A stretch of 64,000 bases of DNA from Thiovibrio sp964588325. GTDB taxonomy: Bacteria; Desulfobacterota; Desulfobulbia; Desulfobulbales; Desulfurivibrionaceae. Of the stretch, positions 17,047 to 26,718 are shown in pieces. A program made the position numbers and the translations under genes. Position 1 is the stretch's first letter. Each line of letters opens with the position of its first letter. The notes under the pieces are model-generated. The model worked only from the letters and a program-made list of their open reading frames with translations. It did no database searches and was not told where the DNA came from. The stretch is taken from the NCBI GenBank assembly GCA_964588325.1, contig CAZPOR010000004.1, positions 124,001 through 188,000 of the forward strand, written 5' to 3'.

Positions 17047-17203
17047 GTATGCGCCCGCAAACGTGCCGTCCGGCATACTTTCTCCGGGAGCCGTTTTTTT
17101 CATATCCCGCCGGACCACACAACATGGTATGCTGCCATGAAAACCATGCGAAACGCTTTTCCGGCCTGAGACTTCACCAGGCAATTCCCGTCCGAGGTTC
17201 TTT

Positions 17204-17671
17204 TTGACGTTATTATTCCGCACCATAGTGCTTTTGCTGCTGGGTTGTTTCCTGCCGGAAAACGCCCTGGCCTTTCAGCCCCACGCCTACTCAGGGCTGT
17301 ACATCCATCAACTGGCCCATTTTTTTCTGATTGTCTCCCTGTTTCTTTTCGCCGTGAAAGCCCGCCAGACCCGCCTCGCTTCCCTCAAGGCCTGGCAATA
17401 CATCATCGCCGGAACCTGGATTCTCATCCTCTGGAGCGGCGCCACCATGATTGGGCATTTCCTTGACCTGGAAATCGAAAATTCGTTGCACCTGCCCCCC
17501 GGGACAGAGATTTCCCATCTCTACCTCCGTGGCTGGAAAGAAACGCTGTACTATCTCCTCAAGTTCGATCATCTCCTGGCCGTGCCGGCCATGGTATGTT
17601 TCCATCGAGGCCTCACGCTGCTGCGCAAGGGCGAATCAACGCTCTCTTCCCCGAGGCAGGGTCACCCATGA
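17204..17671 (+). CDS. Small membrane protein with signal peptide, upstream of a kinase
   Basis: A 155-residue protein I do not recognise. A cleavable signal (about 1-23, ending ENALA) is followed by three likely membrane helices (about 32-50, 64-82 and a weaker one near 118-135). Conserved-looking His residues lie in or near the membrane segments (HQLAHFF, MIGHFL). The start is a TTG after a GAGG. Its stop overlaps the ATG of the histidine kinase in an ATGA, so translation is coupled and it is a likely sensory partner. Confidence 0.6.
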   Translation: MTLLFRTIVLLLLGCFLPENALAFQPHAYSGLYIHQLAHFFLIVSLFLFAVKARQTRLASLKAWQYIIAGTWILILWSGATMIGHFLDLEIENSLHLPPGTEISHLYLRGWKETLYYLLKFDHLLAVPAMVCFHRGLTLLRKGESTLSSPRQGHP

Positions 17672-18783
17672 TCAGCATCTCCATGCTCCCGGTCTGGCTC
17701 TTTGATTTCGGTGGCGCCCTGGCCATGATTATTCTTTCCGGGCTCTGCCTCCATCATGCCCTGGCCTTGGCCCGCGCCGACCGGGAAAGTCCCCTGGCCA
17801 TCTTCCTTCTCTGGTTCTGCGGAGCGATCTTCGCCCTGGCCCTGTCGCGCTCCAGCGGACACATTCTCAAACACCTCCTCACCTTCTTTGGCAAAAAAGA
17901 CCTCTGGCTTGGGCTGGCTCCTTACAGTGGCTCAATCAACAGCATGGCCTTTATCGTCATCGCCTCGGTGACCCTGTTTTTCAACCGGATCGAAACCATC
18001 ATGGAACGGATGGTGCGGGACCGCGAAAAGATCGAAAAAAACAGCCAGGATCTTTTCCGTCTCAACAAGGACATCGAGGCGGTCATCGCGGAGCGCACCA
18101 AGGCGGGCATGGCCCTGCGCATCGCCCATGAGGTGCGCAACCCGGTCACCATCATCGGCGGCATGGTTCGCCGCCTTCTCAACGCCTATCCGCCCGAGGA
18201 AGAGGGGCGGCTGAAACTGACCCATATCCTCGACCAGGCCCGCAAACTGGAAAATCTGGTGAGCAAATTCGAAGCCGTCCGGCCGGAATCAAAAAAGATC
18301 TTCGCGCCGCTGAATCTCAACCCCATTGTCGCGGAGGCTGCGGAATCGTTGCAGGCTGAGGCTCGAGCCAAGGAGGTCAGCCTCATCCCCGCCCTCAGCC
18401 GGATCCCGCTTTTTTTCCATGGCAACAGCTCGCTGATCAAGATCGCCCTTGCCCATCTGCTCCGCAATGCGGTGAATGCCTGCGCCAAAGGCAATAGGAT
18501 CGTCATCGCCACCGAGATGACCGCCGCCGGCTGTCAGGTAACAATTACCGATGACGGCCCGGGCATCTCCGGGGAAATCCTCGAGGTTCTCTTCGACCCC
18601 TATCGCCACGTCAACCGGCAGAGCTCCGGCCTGGGGCTGCCCTATGTCAAACAGATCATCAACGAACATCTGGGCACGGTCACCGTTTCCAGCGAGCAGG
18701 GCAAGGGAACCACCATCCTGATCATCCTGCCGACCCACCTTGGCGAACTCACCGGCGTTGCCGGCGGCACCTACGCCATCTGA
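17668..18783 (+). CDS. Membrane-bound sensor histidine kinase
   Basis: A 371-residue kinase. The N-terminus has three or four membrane helices (about 8-32, 42-60 and 85-107), then a coiled linker, an H box with RIAHEVRNP (His about 154), and a HATPase domain with an N box (HLLRNAVNAC), ITDDGPGIS and GLGLPYVK. The start at 17668 is set by the four-base ATGA overlap with the preceding membrane protein. There is no receiver and no adjacent response regulator; the next gene is an ABC-F ATPase. It may signal to a regulator encoded elsewhere in the window, but that is speculation. Confidence 0.86.
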   Translation: MISISMLPVWLFDFGGALAMIILSGLCLHHALALARADRESPLAIFLLWFCGAIFALALSRSSGHILKHLLTFFGKKDLWLGLAPYSGSINSMAFIVIASVTLFFNRIETIMERMVRDREKIEKNSQDLFRLNKDIEAVIAERTKAGMALRIAHEVRNPVTIIGGMVRRLLNAYPPEEEGRLKLTHILDQARKLENLVSKFEAVRPESKKIFAPLNLNPIVAEAAESLQAEARAKEVSLIPALSRIPLFFHGNSSLIKIALAHLLRNAVNACAKGNRIVIATEMTAAGCQVTITDDGPGISGEILEVLFDPYRHVNRQSSGLGLPYVKQIINEHLGTVTVSSEQGKGTTILIILPTHLGELTGVAGGTYAI

Positions 18784-18891
18784 GGTTTCTTTTCCGCAGC
18801 GCAACATCTATTAGAAATACCCGGAGTAATGTGCTAAGGTGTGCGATTGTTCTTTTCAACACCTGACAATCTCAGCGGATAGTGCACACCC

Positions 18892-20883
18892 ATGCTTGCC
18901 ATCAATCAGCTTTCCATCCAGTTCGGCTCCAAACACCTGTTCAAGAATGTCTCGGTCCGCGTCCATCCCGGCGAAAAAATCGGCCTGGTCGGGGTGAACG
19001 GCGCGGGAAAATCGACCCTGCTCAAGATCATGGCGCAAGTCAAGCATGTGGATGACGGCGTCCTGACCCGCTCAAAAAACGTCTCCGTCGGCTACCTGCC
19101 CCAAGAAATCGCCTCCTTTGCCCCTGGACGCACCCTGTTTGATGAAGCAAAAACCGCCTTTGCCGAGGCCCTTGCCCTGCAAAAGGAACTCGATCAGGTC
19201 AACCACGCCCTGGGGCATGTGCCGCCGGAAGACCAAAAATTCGCCGAACTGCTCCTTCGCCAGGGGGATTTGCAGCACCGGCTGGATCAGTCCGACATCT
19301 TCACCATGGAGTCCCAGGTGGAGAGAGTTCTCCTGGGCTTGGGCTTTTCCCCGAGCGATTTCGGCAAGGACAGCATCTCATTTTCCGGCGGCTGGCTCAT
19401 GCGGTTGATGCTGGCCAAGATCCTCCTGGCCAAGCCGGACCTCCTGCTTTTGGACGAGCCCACCAACCATCTGGACATCGAGTCGCTCACCTGGCTCGAA
19501 GAGTTCCTGAAAAACCACCGGGGCGCCATGGTGATGATCTCCCATGACCGCGCCTTTCTCGACAACCTCACCACCGTCACCTGGGAAATCTCTTTAGGCG
19601 AGCTCACGGTCTACAAGGGCAATTACTCGAAATACCTGGTGGACAAAGAAAACCGGATGATCATCAAGCGGGCGGCCTATGAAAACCAGCAGGCCATGAT
19701 CGAGCAGACCATGAAATTCGTGGACCGGTTCCGCTCCAAGGCCACCAAGGCCACCCAGGTGCAAAGCCGCCTCAAGCAACTGGAAAAGATCGAGCGTATC
19801 GAACTGGACGAAACGGAGTCCACCATCGCCTTCCGCTTCCCCCCCTCCCCTCCTTCCGGCAGAACCGTGCTGGAGGTGGAAAAGATGAGCAAGCAGTTCG
19901 GCGAACAGCCGGTTTTCACCGACCTTTCCTTTACCCTGCAACGCGGCGAAAAGCTGGCCGTGCTCGGGGTCAACGGCGCGGGCAAATCCACCCTGGTCAA
20001 GATCCTGGCCGGCCTCGTCATCCCGGACAGCGGGGCCATCCGCTTCGGCCACAACGTGACCATCTCCTATTTTGGCCAGCATCAGGCCCAGGAGCTGGAC
20101 TCCCGCTACACGATCCTGGAAACCCTGAGCCATGTGAACAACGAGCTGAGCGTCACCCAGACCCGTTCCCTGCTGGGCGCCTTCCTCTTCCGCGGCGATG
20201 ATGTGGACAAGAAGGTCGGGGTGCTCTCCGGCGGCGAGAAAAGCCGGGTAGCCCTGGCCAAGATGATCGCCACCCCGGCCAATCTCCTGATCCTGGACGA
20301 ACCCACCAACCATCTGGACATCCAGTCCCAGGAGGTATTGCAGGAGGCCATGCGCCAGTACGACGGCTCCATCATCGTGGTTTCCCATAACCGCTATTTT
20401 GCCAACTCCTTTGTCGGCAAGGTGCTGGAGATCAAATCCGGCCACGGCACCATCTTTGACGGCAATATCGACTACTATCTGCACAAGACCCATGCCGAGG
20501 CAGCCACCCCCCCGCAGAAAAAAGCTGTCGCACCCAAACCTGGACCAGACAGCCAGCCTGCGGAAAAACAGGCGAAAAAGGGTAAGGACGCCAGAAAACT
20601 TCAGGCGGAACTGCGGCAGCAGAAAACCCGAGAGATCGCCCCGCTCAAGAAGATCGTTGCTCGCTCGGAACAGGAGATCGAACAGCTTGAGAACAGAAAA
20701 ACCCAGTTGGAACAGGCCATGGCCGACCCGGAGCTTTACAAGGATCAGGACCGCTTTGCCGAACTCAACAACGAATACACCGGGCTCGGCCGCAAGCTGA
20801 AAAGAAGCTACGCGGACTGGGAACAGGCCCAGGCCAAGATGGAAGAGATCGAGGCCCGCTACGCCGGAGAATGCGGGGAGTAA
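18892..20883 (+). CDS. ABC-F family ATPase (Uup/YheS-like)
   Basis: A 663-residue soluble protein with two ABC ATPase domains and no membrane segments. Walker A motifs GVNGAGKST are at about 34-42 and 358-366; signature motifs SFSGGWLMRL and LSGGEKSRVAL and the two DEPTNHLDI Walker B blocks are present. Between them is the ABC-F interdomain linker. A charged C-terminal extension (about 540-655) is predicted to be a coiled coil, like that of Uup. ABC-F proteins bind the ribosomal E site and help stalled or structured complexes. Members of this group also give antibiotic resistance, but nothing here suggests that. Probably monocistronic. Confidence 0.9.
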   Translation: MLAINQLSIQFGSKHLFKNVSVRVHPGEKIGLVGVNGAGKSTLLKIMAQVKHVDDGVLTRSKNVSVGYLPQEIASFAPGRTLFDEAKTAFAEALALQKELDQVNHALGHVPPEDQKFAELLLRQGDLQHRLDQSDIFTMESQVERVLLGLGFSPSDFGKDSISFSGGWLMRLMLAKILLAKPDLLLLDEPTNHLDIESLTWLEEFLKNHRGAMVMISHDRAFLDNLTTVTWEISLGELTVYKGNYSKYLVDKENRMIIKRAAYENQQAMIEQTMKFVDRFRSKATKATQVQSRLKQLEKIERIELDETESTIAFRFPPSPPSGRTVLEVEKMSKQFGEQPVFTDLSFTLQRGEKLAVLGVNGAGKSTLVKILAGLVIPDSGAIRFGHNVTISYFGQHQAQELDSRYTILETLSHVNNELSVTQTRSLLGAFLFRGDDVDKKVGVLSGGEKSRVALAKMIATPANLLILDEPTNHLDIQSQEVLQEAMRQYDGSIIVVSHNRYFANSFVGKVLEIKSGHGTIFDGNIDYYLHKTHAEAATPPQKKAVAPKPGPDSQPAEKQAKKGKDARKLQAELRQQKTREIAPLKKIVARSEQEIEQLENRKTQLEQAMADPELYKDQDRFAELNNEYTGLGRKLKRSYADWEQAQAKMEEIEARYAGECGE

Positions 20884-21044
20884 TTTGCCCGCCGCAAATA
20901 CACGTATCGCACTTGACCGGCACCGCATTTGCCAGTATCTTCAACGCTTGTTTTAGGCTACCGAAACAAGGCTTGATTATCGTAAAAACAAACAGATATG
21001 CACATATCCCTTTTTTATTCTTTTCACCATCCAGGAGATCCCCA

Positions 21045-21842
21045 ATGAAGAAAATGTACCCTGTTCCCAAACTTGCCTGCACCCTTGCCTGCGCCGCCAT
21101 GCTGGCGTGCGCCCCGGCTGTTCTTGCCTCGGGCGGCGGCCACGACGGCCCGGCTGTCGAAGTCAAGAGCGCGGAAGCCACAATCAAGGCGGCAGTCAGC
21201 GGCAACGACCAGTTCACCAGCCACAACGACAGCCACCATTTCGACGGTTTCCAGACCGGCCAGACCCCGACCCTCACCGTGGTTGCCTGTTCCGACTCCC
21301 GGGTACACACCCACCTGTTTGGCATGGAGCCGGACAACAACATTTTCGTGATCCGCAACATCGGCAACCAGATCAAAAATGCCGAGGGTTCGGTGGATTA
21401 CGGGGTGCGCCACCTGCCCACCAATATCCTCCTGATCCTGGGCCACTCCAGTTGCGGGGCGATCAAGGCGGCCATGGGCGATTACTCCGGCGAGACCAAG
21501 GGCATCAAGGCCGAACTGGACAATCTGAAGCCGGTGATCGCGGCAGGCGACAAGAGCGGCGACATGAACGGACGCTGGAGCAAGAACGTGGAGCGCAATG
21601 TGGACTACCAGGTCAAGACCGCCCTGGAGCTGTACAAGGAAAAGATCGCGGCCAAGGAACTGACCGTGGTCGGCGCGGTGTATGACTTCAACGACCACTA
21701 CGGCAAAGGCCGCGGCAGGCTGGTAATCACCAATATCAACGGCGAGACCGCCCCGAACAAGATCATGGACCATCCGGTGCTCAAGGAGCTGAACCGGGGC
21801 GAGATCGTCAACCATGTGGGCAGCCTGGCTCCGGCCCTTTAA
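21045..21842 (+). CDS. Exported beta-carbonic anhydrase
   Basis: A 265-residue beta-class carbonic anhydrase. Residues 1-28 form a signal peptide with a cleavage site after VLA, so the enzyme is likely periplasmic. Zinc ligands and the Asp-Arg dyad appear as ACSDSRVH (Cys 82, Asp 84, Arg 86) and LGHSSCGA (His 134, Cys 137). The enzyme interconverts CO2 and bicarbonate. The start at 21045 has AGGAG eight bases upstream. Three bases separate its stop from the dGTPase-like gene. A His/Asp-rich stretch just before the core (HNDSHHFDGF) is unusual but of unknown meaning. Confidence 0.9.
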   Translation: MKKMYPVPKLACTLACAAMLACAPAVLASGGGHDGPAVEVKSAEATIKAAVSGNDQFTSHNDSHHFDGFQTGQTPTLTVVACSDSRVHTHLFGMEPDNNIFVIRNIGNQIKNAEGSVDYGVRHLPTNILLILGHSSCGAIKAAMGDYSGETKGIKAELDNLKPVIAAGDKSGDMNGRWSKNVERNVDYQVKTALELYKEKIAAKELTVVGAVYDFNDHYGKGRGRLVITNINGETAPNKIMDHPVLKELNRGEIVNHVGSLAPAL

Positions 21843-21845
21843 CCA

Positions 21846-22889
21846 ATGGACCATTCCATCCGTAAGCAAATCGAGGAGCGCGAGGCCACAGGCCTCGCGC
21901 CCTACGCCACCCTGAGCCGCAACAGCAAAGGCAGACTCAGGCAGGAGGAAGAATGTCCCATCCGGGGTGCCTTTCAGCGGGACCGGGACCGGATCATCCA
22001 CTGCAAGTCCTTCCGCCGCCTCAAGCACAAGACCCAGGTGTTCCTGGCCCCCACCGGCGACCATTACCGGACCCGGCTCACCCATGTGCTTGAAGTCAGC
22101 CAGATCGCCCGGACCATCTCCGTGGCCCTGCGGTTGAACGGCCATCTCACCGAGGCCATCGCCCTGGGCCACGATCTGGGCCACACCCCCTTTGGCCACG
22201 CCGGGGAAGCGGTGCTGGACGAGCTCTACCCGCAGGGTTTCCGCCATTACGACCAGAGCCTGCGGGTGGTGAACACCCTGGAAAAAAAGGGCCAGGGACT
22301 CAACCTCACCGTGGAGGTGCTGGACGGTATTGCCAAGCATTCCAAGGGGCGCCGCGAGATCCTGCCCCAGGATCTCTCCGAACTGCCCGCCACCATGGAA
22401 GGCAGGGTGGTGCGCATCGCCGACATCATCGCCTATGTGAACCACGACCTCGACGATGCGGTGCGGGCCGGGATCATCAACGAATCGCAGATCCCCAGCC
22501 ATCTCCAGAAGCTGTTCGGACCCACGCACTCAGGAAGGATCGGCGCCATGGTCCACGATCTCGTGGTCCAGACCCTGAAAAACGGCGGGGAAACTCTGAG
22601 CATGACCCCGCATCTGCTGGAGGGCATCGCGGAGCTGCGCTCTTTCCTCTATGAAAACGTCTACGAAACCAACCGGGTGCACGACGACTTCATCAAGGCC
22701 AAGAAGGTGCTCCGCGAGCTGTACGAGTATTTCATCAACACGGACGACCACTGGGAAAAGGTCATCGACTATGATGAGACGACCCCGCGGGAACAGATGG
22801 TCTGCGACTTCATCGCCGGCATGACCGACCGCTATGCCCTGGATCTTTATACCAATATCTTTCTCCCCAAACCCTGGAGTGTAATGTAA
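21846..22889 (+). CDS. Deoxyguanosinetriphosphate triphosphohydrolase-like protein
   Basis: A 347-residue HD-domain protein of the dGTPase-like type. It has the N-terminal KGR...CPIRGAFQRDRDRIIHCKSF pattern, FRRLKHKTQVF, TRLTHVLEV for the first His, and ALGHDLGHTPFGHAGE for the HD pair. It would hydrolyse dNTPs to deoxynucleoside and triphosphate, or act as a regulatory nucleotide sensor. It starts three bases after the carbonic anhydrase gene without a clear ribosome site, suggesting coupling, and valS follows after three bases. Confidence 0.9.
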   Translation: MDHSIRKQIEEREATGLAPYATLSRNSKGRLRQEEECPIRGAFQRDRDRIIHCKSFRRLKHKTQVFLAPTGDHYRTRLTHVLEVSQIARTISVALRLNGHLTEAIALGHDLGHTPFGHAGEAVLDELYPQGFRHYDQSLRVVNTLEKKGQGLNLTVEVLDGIAKHSKGRREILPQDLSELPATMEGRVVRIADIIAYVNHDLDDAVRAGIINESQIPSHLQKLFGPTHSGRIGAMVHDLVVQTLKNGGETLSMTPHLLEGIAELRSFLYENVYETNRVHDDFIKAKKVLRELYEYFINTDDHWEKVIDYDETTPREQMVCDFIAGMTDRYALDLYTNIFLPKPWSVM

Positions 22890-22892
22890 CCG

Positions 22893-25574
22893 ATGAGCGA
22901 AAACCCCTCCCCTGCGACCGGCGGCCACGAGCTGGCCAAGGCCTACGAATTCAAAGAGGTTGAAGCCAGGTGGTACCAAAAATGGCTTGAGCAGAAAAAC
23001 TTCCAGGCCACCATGGACGAGGGGAAGCCCTCCTTTTCCATCGTCATCCCGCCGCCCAATGTCACCGGGGTGCTCCATGTGGGCCATGCCCTGAACAACA
23101 CCATGCAGGATGTGCTGGTCCGCTACAAACGGATGTGCGGCTACAACACCCTCTGGGTGCCGGGCACCGACCATGCGGGCATCGCCACCCAGAATGTGGT
23201 GGAGCGGCAGCTTGCCACCGAGGGCAAGAGCCGCCACGACCTCGGCCGCGCCCAGTTCATCGAGCGCGTCTGGCAATGGCGCGAGGAAAAAGGCGGCACC
23301 ATCATCAACCAGCTCAAGCACCTGGGCTGCTCCTGCGACTGGGACCGCGAACGCTTCACCATGGACGATGGGTTGTCCAAGGCGGTGCGCACCGTCTTTG
23401 TCCGGCTCTACAAGGAAGGGCTGATCTACAAGGGCGACTACATCGTCAACTGGTGCCCCCGCTGCAAAACCGCGCTCTCCGACGATGAGGTCGAGCATGA
23501 GGATACGGCGGGCAAGCTCTACCACATCCGCTATCCCTATGCCGACGGCTCCGGCCATGTGGTGGTCGCCACCACTCGGCCAGAAACCATGCTGGGCGAC
23601 ACCGGTGTGGCCGTGCATCCCGACGACGAGCGCTACAGCCACCTGAAAGCAATCGGCATCAAATTGCCCCTCACCGACCGCACCATCCCGGTGGTCTACG
23701 ATCACCATGTGGAGCGGGAGTTCGGCACCGGCGCGCTCAAGGTCACCCCGTCCCACGACCGCAACGACTACGAGATCGGCTTGCGCCATAACCTGGAGCG
23801 GCTCAAGGTCATGGACGACTCCGGGATCATGAACGAGGCGGCCGGCCCCTATGCCGGGCTGGACCGTTTTGCCTGCCGTAAGCAGATTGTCGCCGATCTG
23901 GAGGCGCGGGGATTCCTGGAAAAGATCGAGGAGTACGCCCATGCGGTGGGCCAGTGCTACCGCTGCAAAACCGTGGTCGAGCCCACCACCTCGCTGCAAT
24001 GGTTCGTTTCCGTCAAGCCACTGGCTGCTCAGGCCGTGGCCTCGGTACGCGACGGACGAACCGCCATCCATCCCAAGACCTGGTACAACACCTTCTACGC
24101 CTGGATGGACAACATCCGCGACTGGTGCATCTCCCGCCAGATCTGGTGGGGCCATCAGATCCCGGCCTGGACCTGCGACGCCTGCTCCCACTTCATGGTT
24201 GAGGAGCACGCGCCTGCGGTATGCGAAAAATGCGGCTCCGCCAAGCTCACCCAGGAAACCGACGTGCTGGACACCTGGTTTTCCTCGGCCCTCTGGCCCT
24301 TCTCCACCCTGGGCTGGCCCGACAACACCAAGGAGCTGAAACTCTTCTACCCCACCTCGGTGCTGATCACCTCCTTCGACATCCTCTTCTTCTGGGTGGC
24401 CCGGATGATGATGATGGGCATCCACATCATGGGCGAGGTGCCCTTCAAGGACGTCTACCTCCACGCCCTGGTCCGCGACAAGCACGGCAAGAAGATGAGC
24501 AAGTCCACGGGCAATGTCATCGACCCGCTCGTGGTCATGGCCGAATACGGCACCGACGCCCTGCGCTTCACCCTCACCGCCTTTGCCGCCCAGGGCCGCG
24601 AGATCAAACTCGCCGAGGAACGCATCGAAGGCTACCGCCACTTCATCAACAAGATCTGGAACGCGGCCCGCTTCGCCCTCATGCACATCAATGCGTGCGA
24701 TCCGGCGATCAGCAAGGATATCGACCCCAGCGATTTCCCCCTGGCCCACCGCTGGATCCTGCACCGGCTCAACCAGGCGATCACCGAGACACGCCAAGCC
24801 CTGGACGACTACCGCTTCAACGACGCCGCCTCAACCATCTACCAGTTCGTCTGGAACGAGTTCTGCGACTGGTACCTGGAATGGATCAAGAGCGACCTTT
24901 ACGGCGACAACGCCACGGCCAAGGCCCAGGGACAGGCGGTGCTCCTGGCGGTGCTGGAAAACGTGCTCAAGCTCCTGCACCCCATCACCCCGTTCGTCAC
25001 CGAGGAGATCTGGCATGTACTACCCGGCGAGCGGACCAGCATCATGGTGGAATCCTTCCCCCAAGCCAATCCCGCCTGGGACGATCCCGAGGCCGCCGAA
25101 CTGGCCGAGCTGTTCATGGGCATCGTCGGCGGCATCCGCAACATCCGCAGCGAGGCCATGATCCATCCCTCCGCCGAGATCGAGGTGCTGATCATCTGCC
25201 ACGACGAAACCAAGCACGCAGGGTTGACCTCCCTGGCCGGTTCCCTCAAAACCCTGACCCGGACCACCGCCATGGCCGTGCAAAAGGAAGGCACCCGTCC
25301 CAAGGGCGCGGCCTCCTATCTCTACACCGACATCGAGATCTTCGTACCCCTGGCCGGGCTGATAGATGTGGACAAGGAACAGACCAAGCTGAAAAAGGAG
25401 CAGGACAAGACCGAGGGTGAGCTGGCCCGCTGCCAGGGCAAACTGGCCAACGAAAAGTTCATGGCCAATGCCCCGGAAGAGGTAAAGGCCAAGGAACGCG
25501 AAAAAGTTGCGGAAATGCAGGCGAAGCTGGAGAAGATCAAGGCGGGCATGGAAAGGCTGGCGGAATTGCGCTGA
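22893..25574 (+). CDS. valS: Valyl-tRNA synthetase
   Basis: An 893-residue class I aminoacyl-tRNA synthetase. The HIGH-type motif appears in PPPNVTGVLHVGHAL (about 53-67) and KMSKS at about 534-538 in GKKMSKSTGNVIDP. The large editing domain, the anticodon-binding domain and the ValS-specific C-terminal coiled coil (about 825-890) are all present. The gene abuts the dGTPase-like gene, so these three genes (carbonic anhydrase, dGTPase-like, valS) probably form one transcription unit. Confidence 0.96.
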   Translation: MSENPSPATGGHELAKAYEFKEVEARWYQKWLEQKNFQATMDEGKPSFSIVIPPPNVTGVLHVGHALNNTMQDVLVRYKRMCGYNTLWVPGTDHAGIATQNVVERQLATEGKSRHDLGRAQFIERVWQWREEKGGTIINQLKHLGCSCDWDRERFTMDDGLSKAVRTVFVRLYKEGLIYKGDYIVNWCPRCKTALSDDEVEHEDTAGKLYHIRYPYADGSGHVVVATTRPETMLGDTGVAVHPDDERYSHLKAIGIKLPLTDRTIPVVYDHHVEREFGTGALKVTPSHDRNDYEIGLRHNLERLKVMDDSGIMNEAAGPYAGLDRFACRKQIVADLEARGFLEKIEEYAHAVGQCYRCKTVVEPTTSLQWFVSVKPLAAQAVASVRDGRTAIHPKTWYNTFYAWMDNIRDWCISRQIWWGHQIPAWTCDACSHFMVEEHAPAVCEKCGSAKLTQETDVLDTWFSSALWPFSTLGWPDNTKELKLFYPTSVLITSFDILFFWVARMMMMGIHIMGEVPFKDVYLHALVRDKHGKKMSKSTGNVIDPLVVMAEYGTDALRFTLTAFAAQGREIKLAEERIEGYRHFINKIWNAARFALMHINACDPAISKDIDPSDFPLAHRWILHRLNQAITETRQALDDYRFNDAASTIYQFVWNEFCDWYLEWIKSDLYGDNATAKAQGQAVLLAVLENVLKLLHPITPFVTEEIWHVLPGERTSIMVESFPQANPAWDDPEAAELAELFMGIVGGIRNIRSEAMIHPSAEIEVLIICHDETKHAGLTSLAGSLKTLTRTTAMAVQKEGTRPKGAASYLYTDIEIFVPLAGLIDVDKEQTKLKKEQDKTEGELARCQGKLANEKFMANAPEEVKAKEREKVAEMQAKLEKIKAGMERLAELR

Positions 25575-25613
25575 GTTTCAAAACCCCGTCAGCGCCGAAC
25601 GAGGTGAACGAGA

Positions 25614-26033
25614 ATGGATGTAACACAAATCCCTTTCAACAAATTCATTGAAATTGCTCACTCCGCCGATGCTACCGATCAGGTCCTAAAACTTAACTTC
25701 AAAGACAACATGAAAAACCATTTGGGCACTTTTCACGCAAGTGCCCAATTCGCCCTTGCTGAAGCATGCAGCGGTTTATCGCTTCAAAAGCATTTTCCGC
25801 ATCTGGCAAACTCTGTCGTGCCTGTGCTACGGAAATCGGATGTAAAATTTAAAAAACCAGCGCAGTCTGACATACAAGCCGCAGCAAGTATCACCACTGA
25901 ATCAAAAACACAATTCGAGCAACAACTTGAAAAGAAAGGCCGTGCAACCATTGCTGTGCCTGTCGAAATCATAGACCAAGACGGTACTGTCACCATGACT
26001 GGCACATACGAATGGTTTGTGCAAAAAATATAG
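25614..26033 (+). CDS. Hotdog-fold thioesterase-like protein
   Basis: A 139-residue protein of hotdog-fold size. The segment NHLGTFHASAQFALAEACSG (about 36-55) matches the active-site helix region of DUF4442/YiiD-type thioesterases, and the ends alternate strand-like stretches. It may hydrolyse an acyl-CoA. The gene is visibly AT-richer, with different codon use, than valS before it and the lipoprotein gene after it, so it may be a transferred gene. Seventeen bases separate it from the next gene. Confidence 0.65.
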   Translation: MDVTQIPFNKFIEIAHSADATDQVLKLNFKDNMKNHLGTFHASAQFALAEACSGLSLQKHFPHLANSVVPVLRKSDVKFKKPAQSDIQAAASITTESKTQFEQQLEKKGRATIAVPVEIIDQDGTVTMTGTYEWFVQKI

Positions 26034-26049
26034 GAAATAACCCAAAGCG

Positions 26050-26592
26050 ATGCATCGTTCAAAAGCCTGGCTGATCCTGACCCTCGCCCTTCTTGCTATA
26101 ATTGTTGGCTGTAATTCCGGCGAAATGGTGGTGAGCATGACCCGCGATGAGATCCAGGCGCGGGTTGCCCCCCGGTTCCCCATCACCAAAAATTGGCTGA
26201 TCCTGAATGTCGCGCTCAGCGAGCCGGAGATTTTTCTCTCCGAGGGCGCCAATCAGATCGGGATCAATACGCGGGTCGAGCTGAACGTTCCCTTGCTCAA
26301 ACCGGTCAACGGATACCTGGGGATTGCGGCAGTGCCGCGCTACGATGCGGAATCCAAGGCGTTGTATCTCGATCAGGCCACGGTGGAACGGCTGGACCTG
26401 CCGGGGCTCATGCCCGAGTTGCAGGACAAGGCTAGAGCCGCCATCGAATCCATCGCCCGGCAGGAACTCGCCAAACGCCCGATCTACGAGCTCAAGGGCC
26501 GCAATCTCAAGGAGATCACCGCAGCCTATACCCTCCGCGAGGTGCGGGTGCGAGACGGAAAACTGCAGGCAACCTTTGCCCTGCCGATGTAG
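26050..26592 (+). CDS. DUF1439 (YceB-like) lipoprotein
   Basis: A 180-residue lipoprotein. The signal ends in the lipobox IIVGC (Cys about 21), followed by NSG, so it is probably anchored in the outer or inner membrane. The rest fits the DUF1439 family (E. coli YceB), a lipid-cavity fold with the typical central strand pattern GINTRVELNVPLL. The function of the family is not established. Same strand as its neighbours; possibly in an operon with the hotdog gene. Confidence 0.75.
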   Translation: MHRSKAWLILTLALLAIIVGCNSGEMVVSMTRDEIQARVAPRFPITKNWLILNVALSEPEIFLSEGANQIGINTRVELNVPLLKPVNGYLGIAAVPRYDAESKALYLDQATVERLDLPGLMPELQDKARAAIESIARQELAKRPIYELKGRNLKEITAAYTLREVRVRDGKLQATFALPM

Positions 26593-26718
26593 CCGGGACG
26601 GCGGCCAGCCTCCGAGGAAATGGTCGAATGCCTTTTCCCCTTGCGGCTCAGGGGAAACATCTCTATTATAAGAACAGATTTTTCACCCTCACCCTTGGCT
26701 CACACAGGAGTAACGGAA

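Noticed and set aside
22530..24797. Open frame of 755 codons on the minus strand
   Set aside because: Antisense to the valS and dGTPase-like genes, with no recognisable domain.
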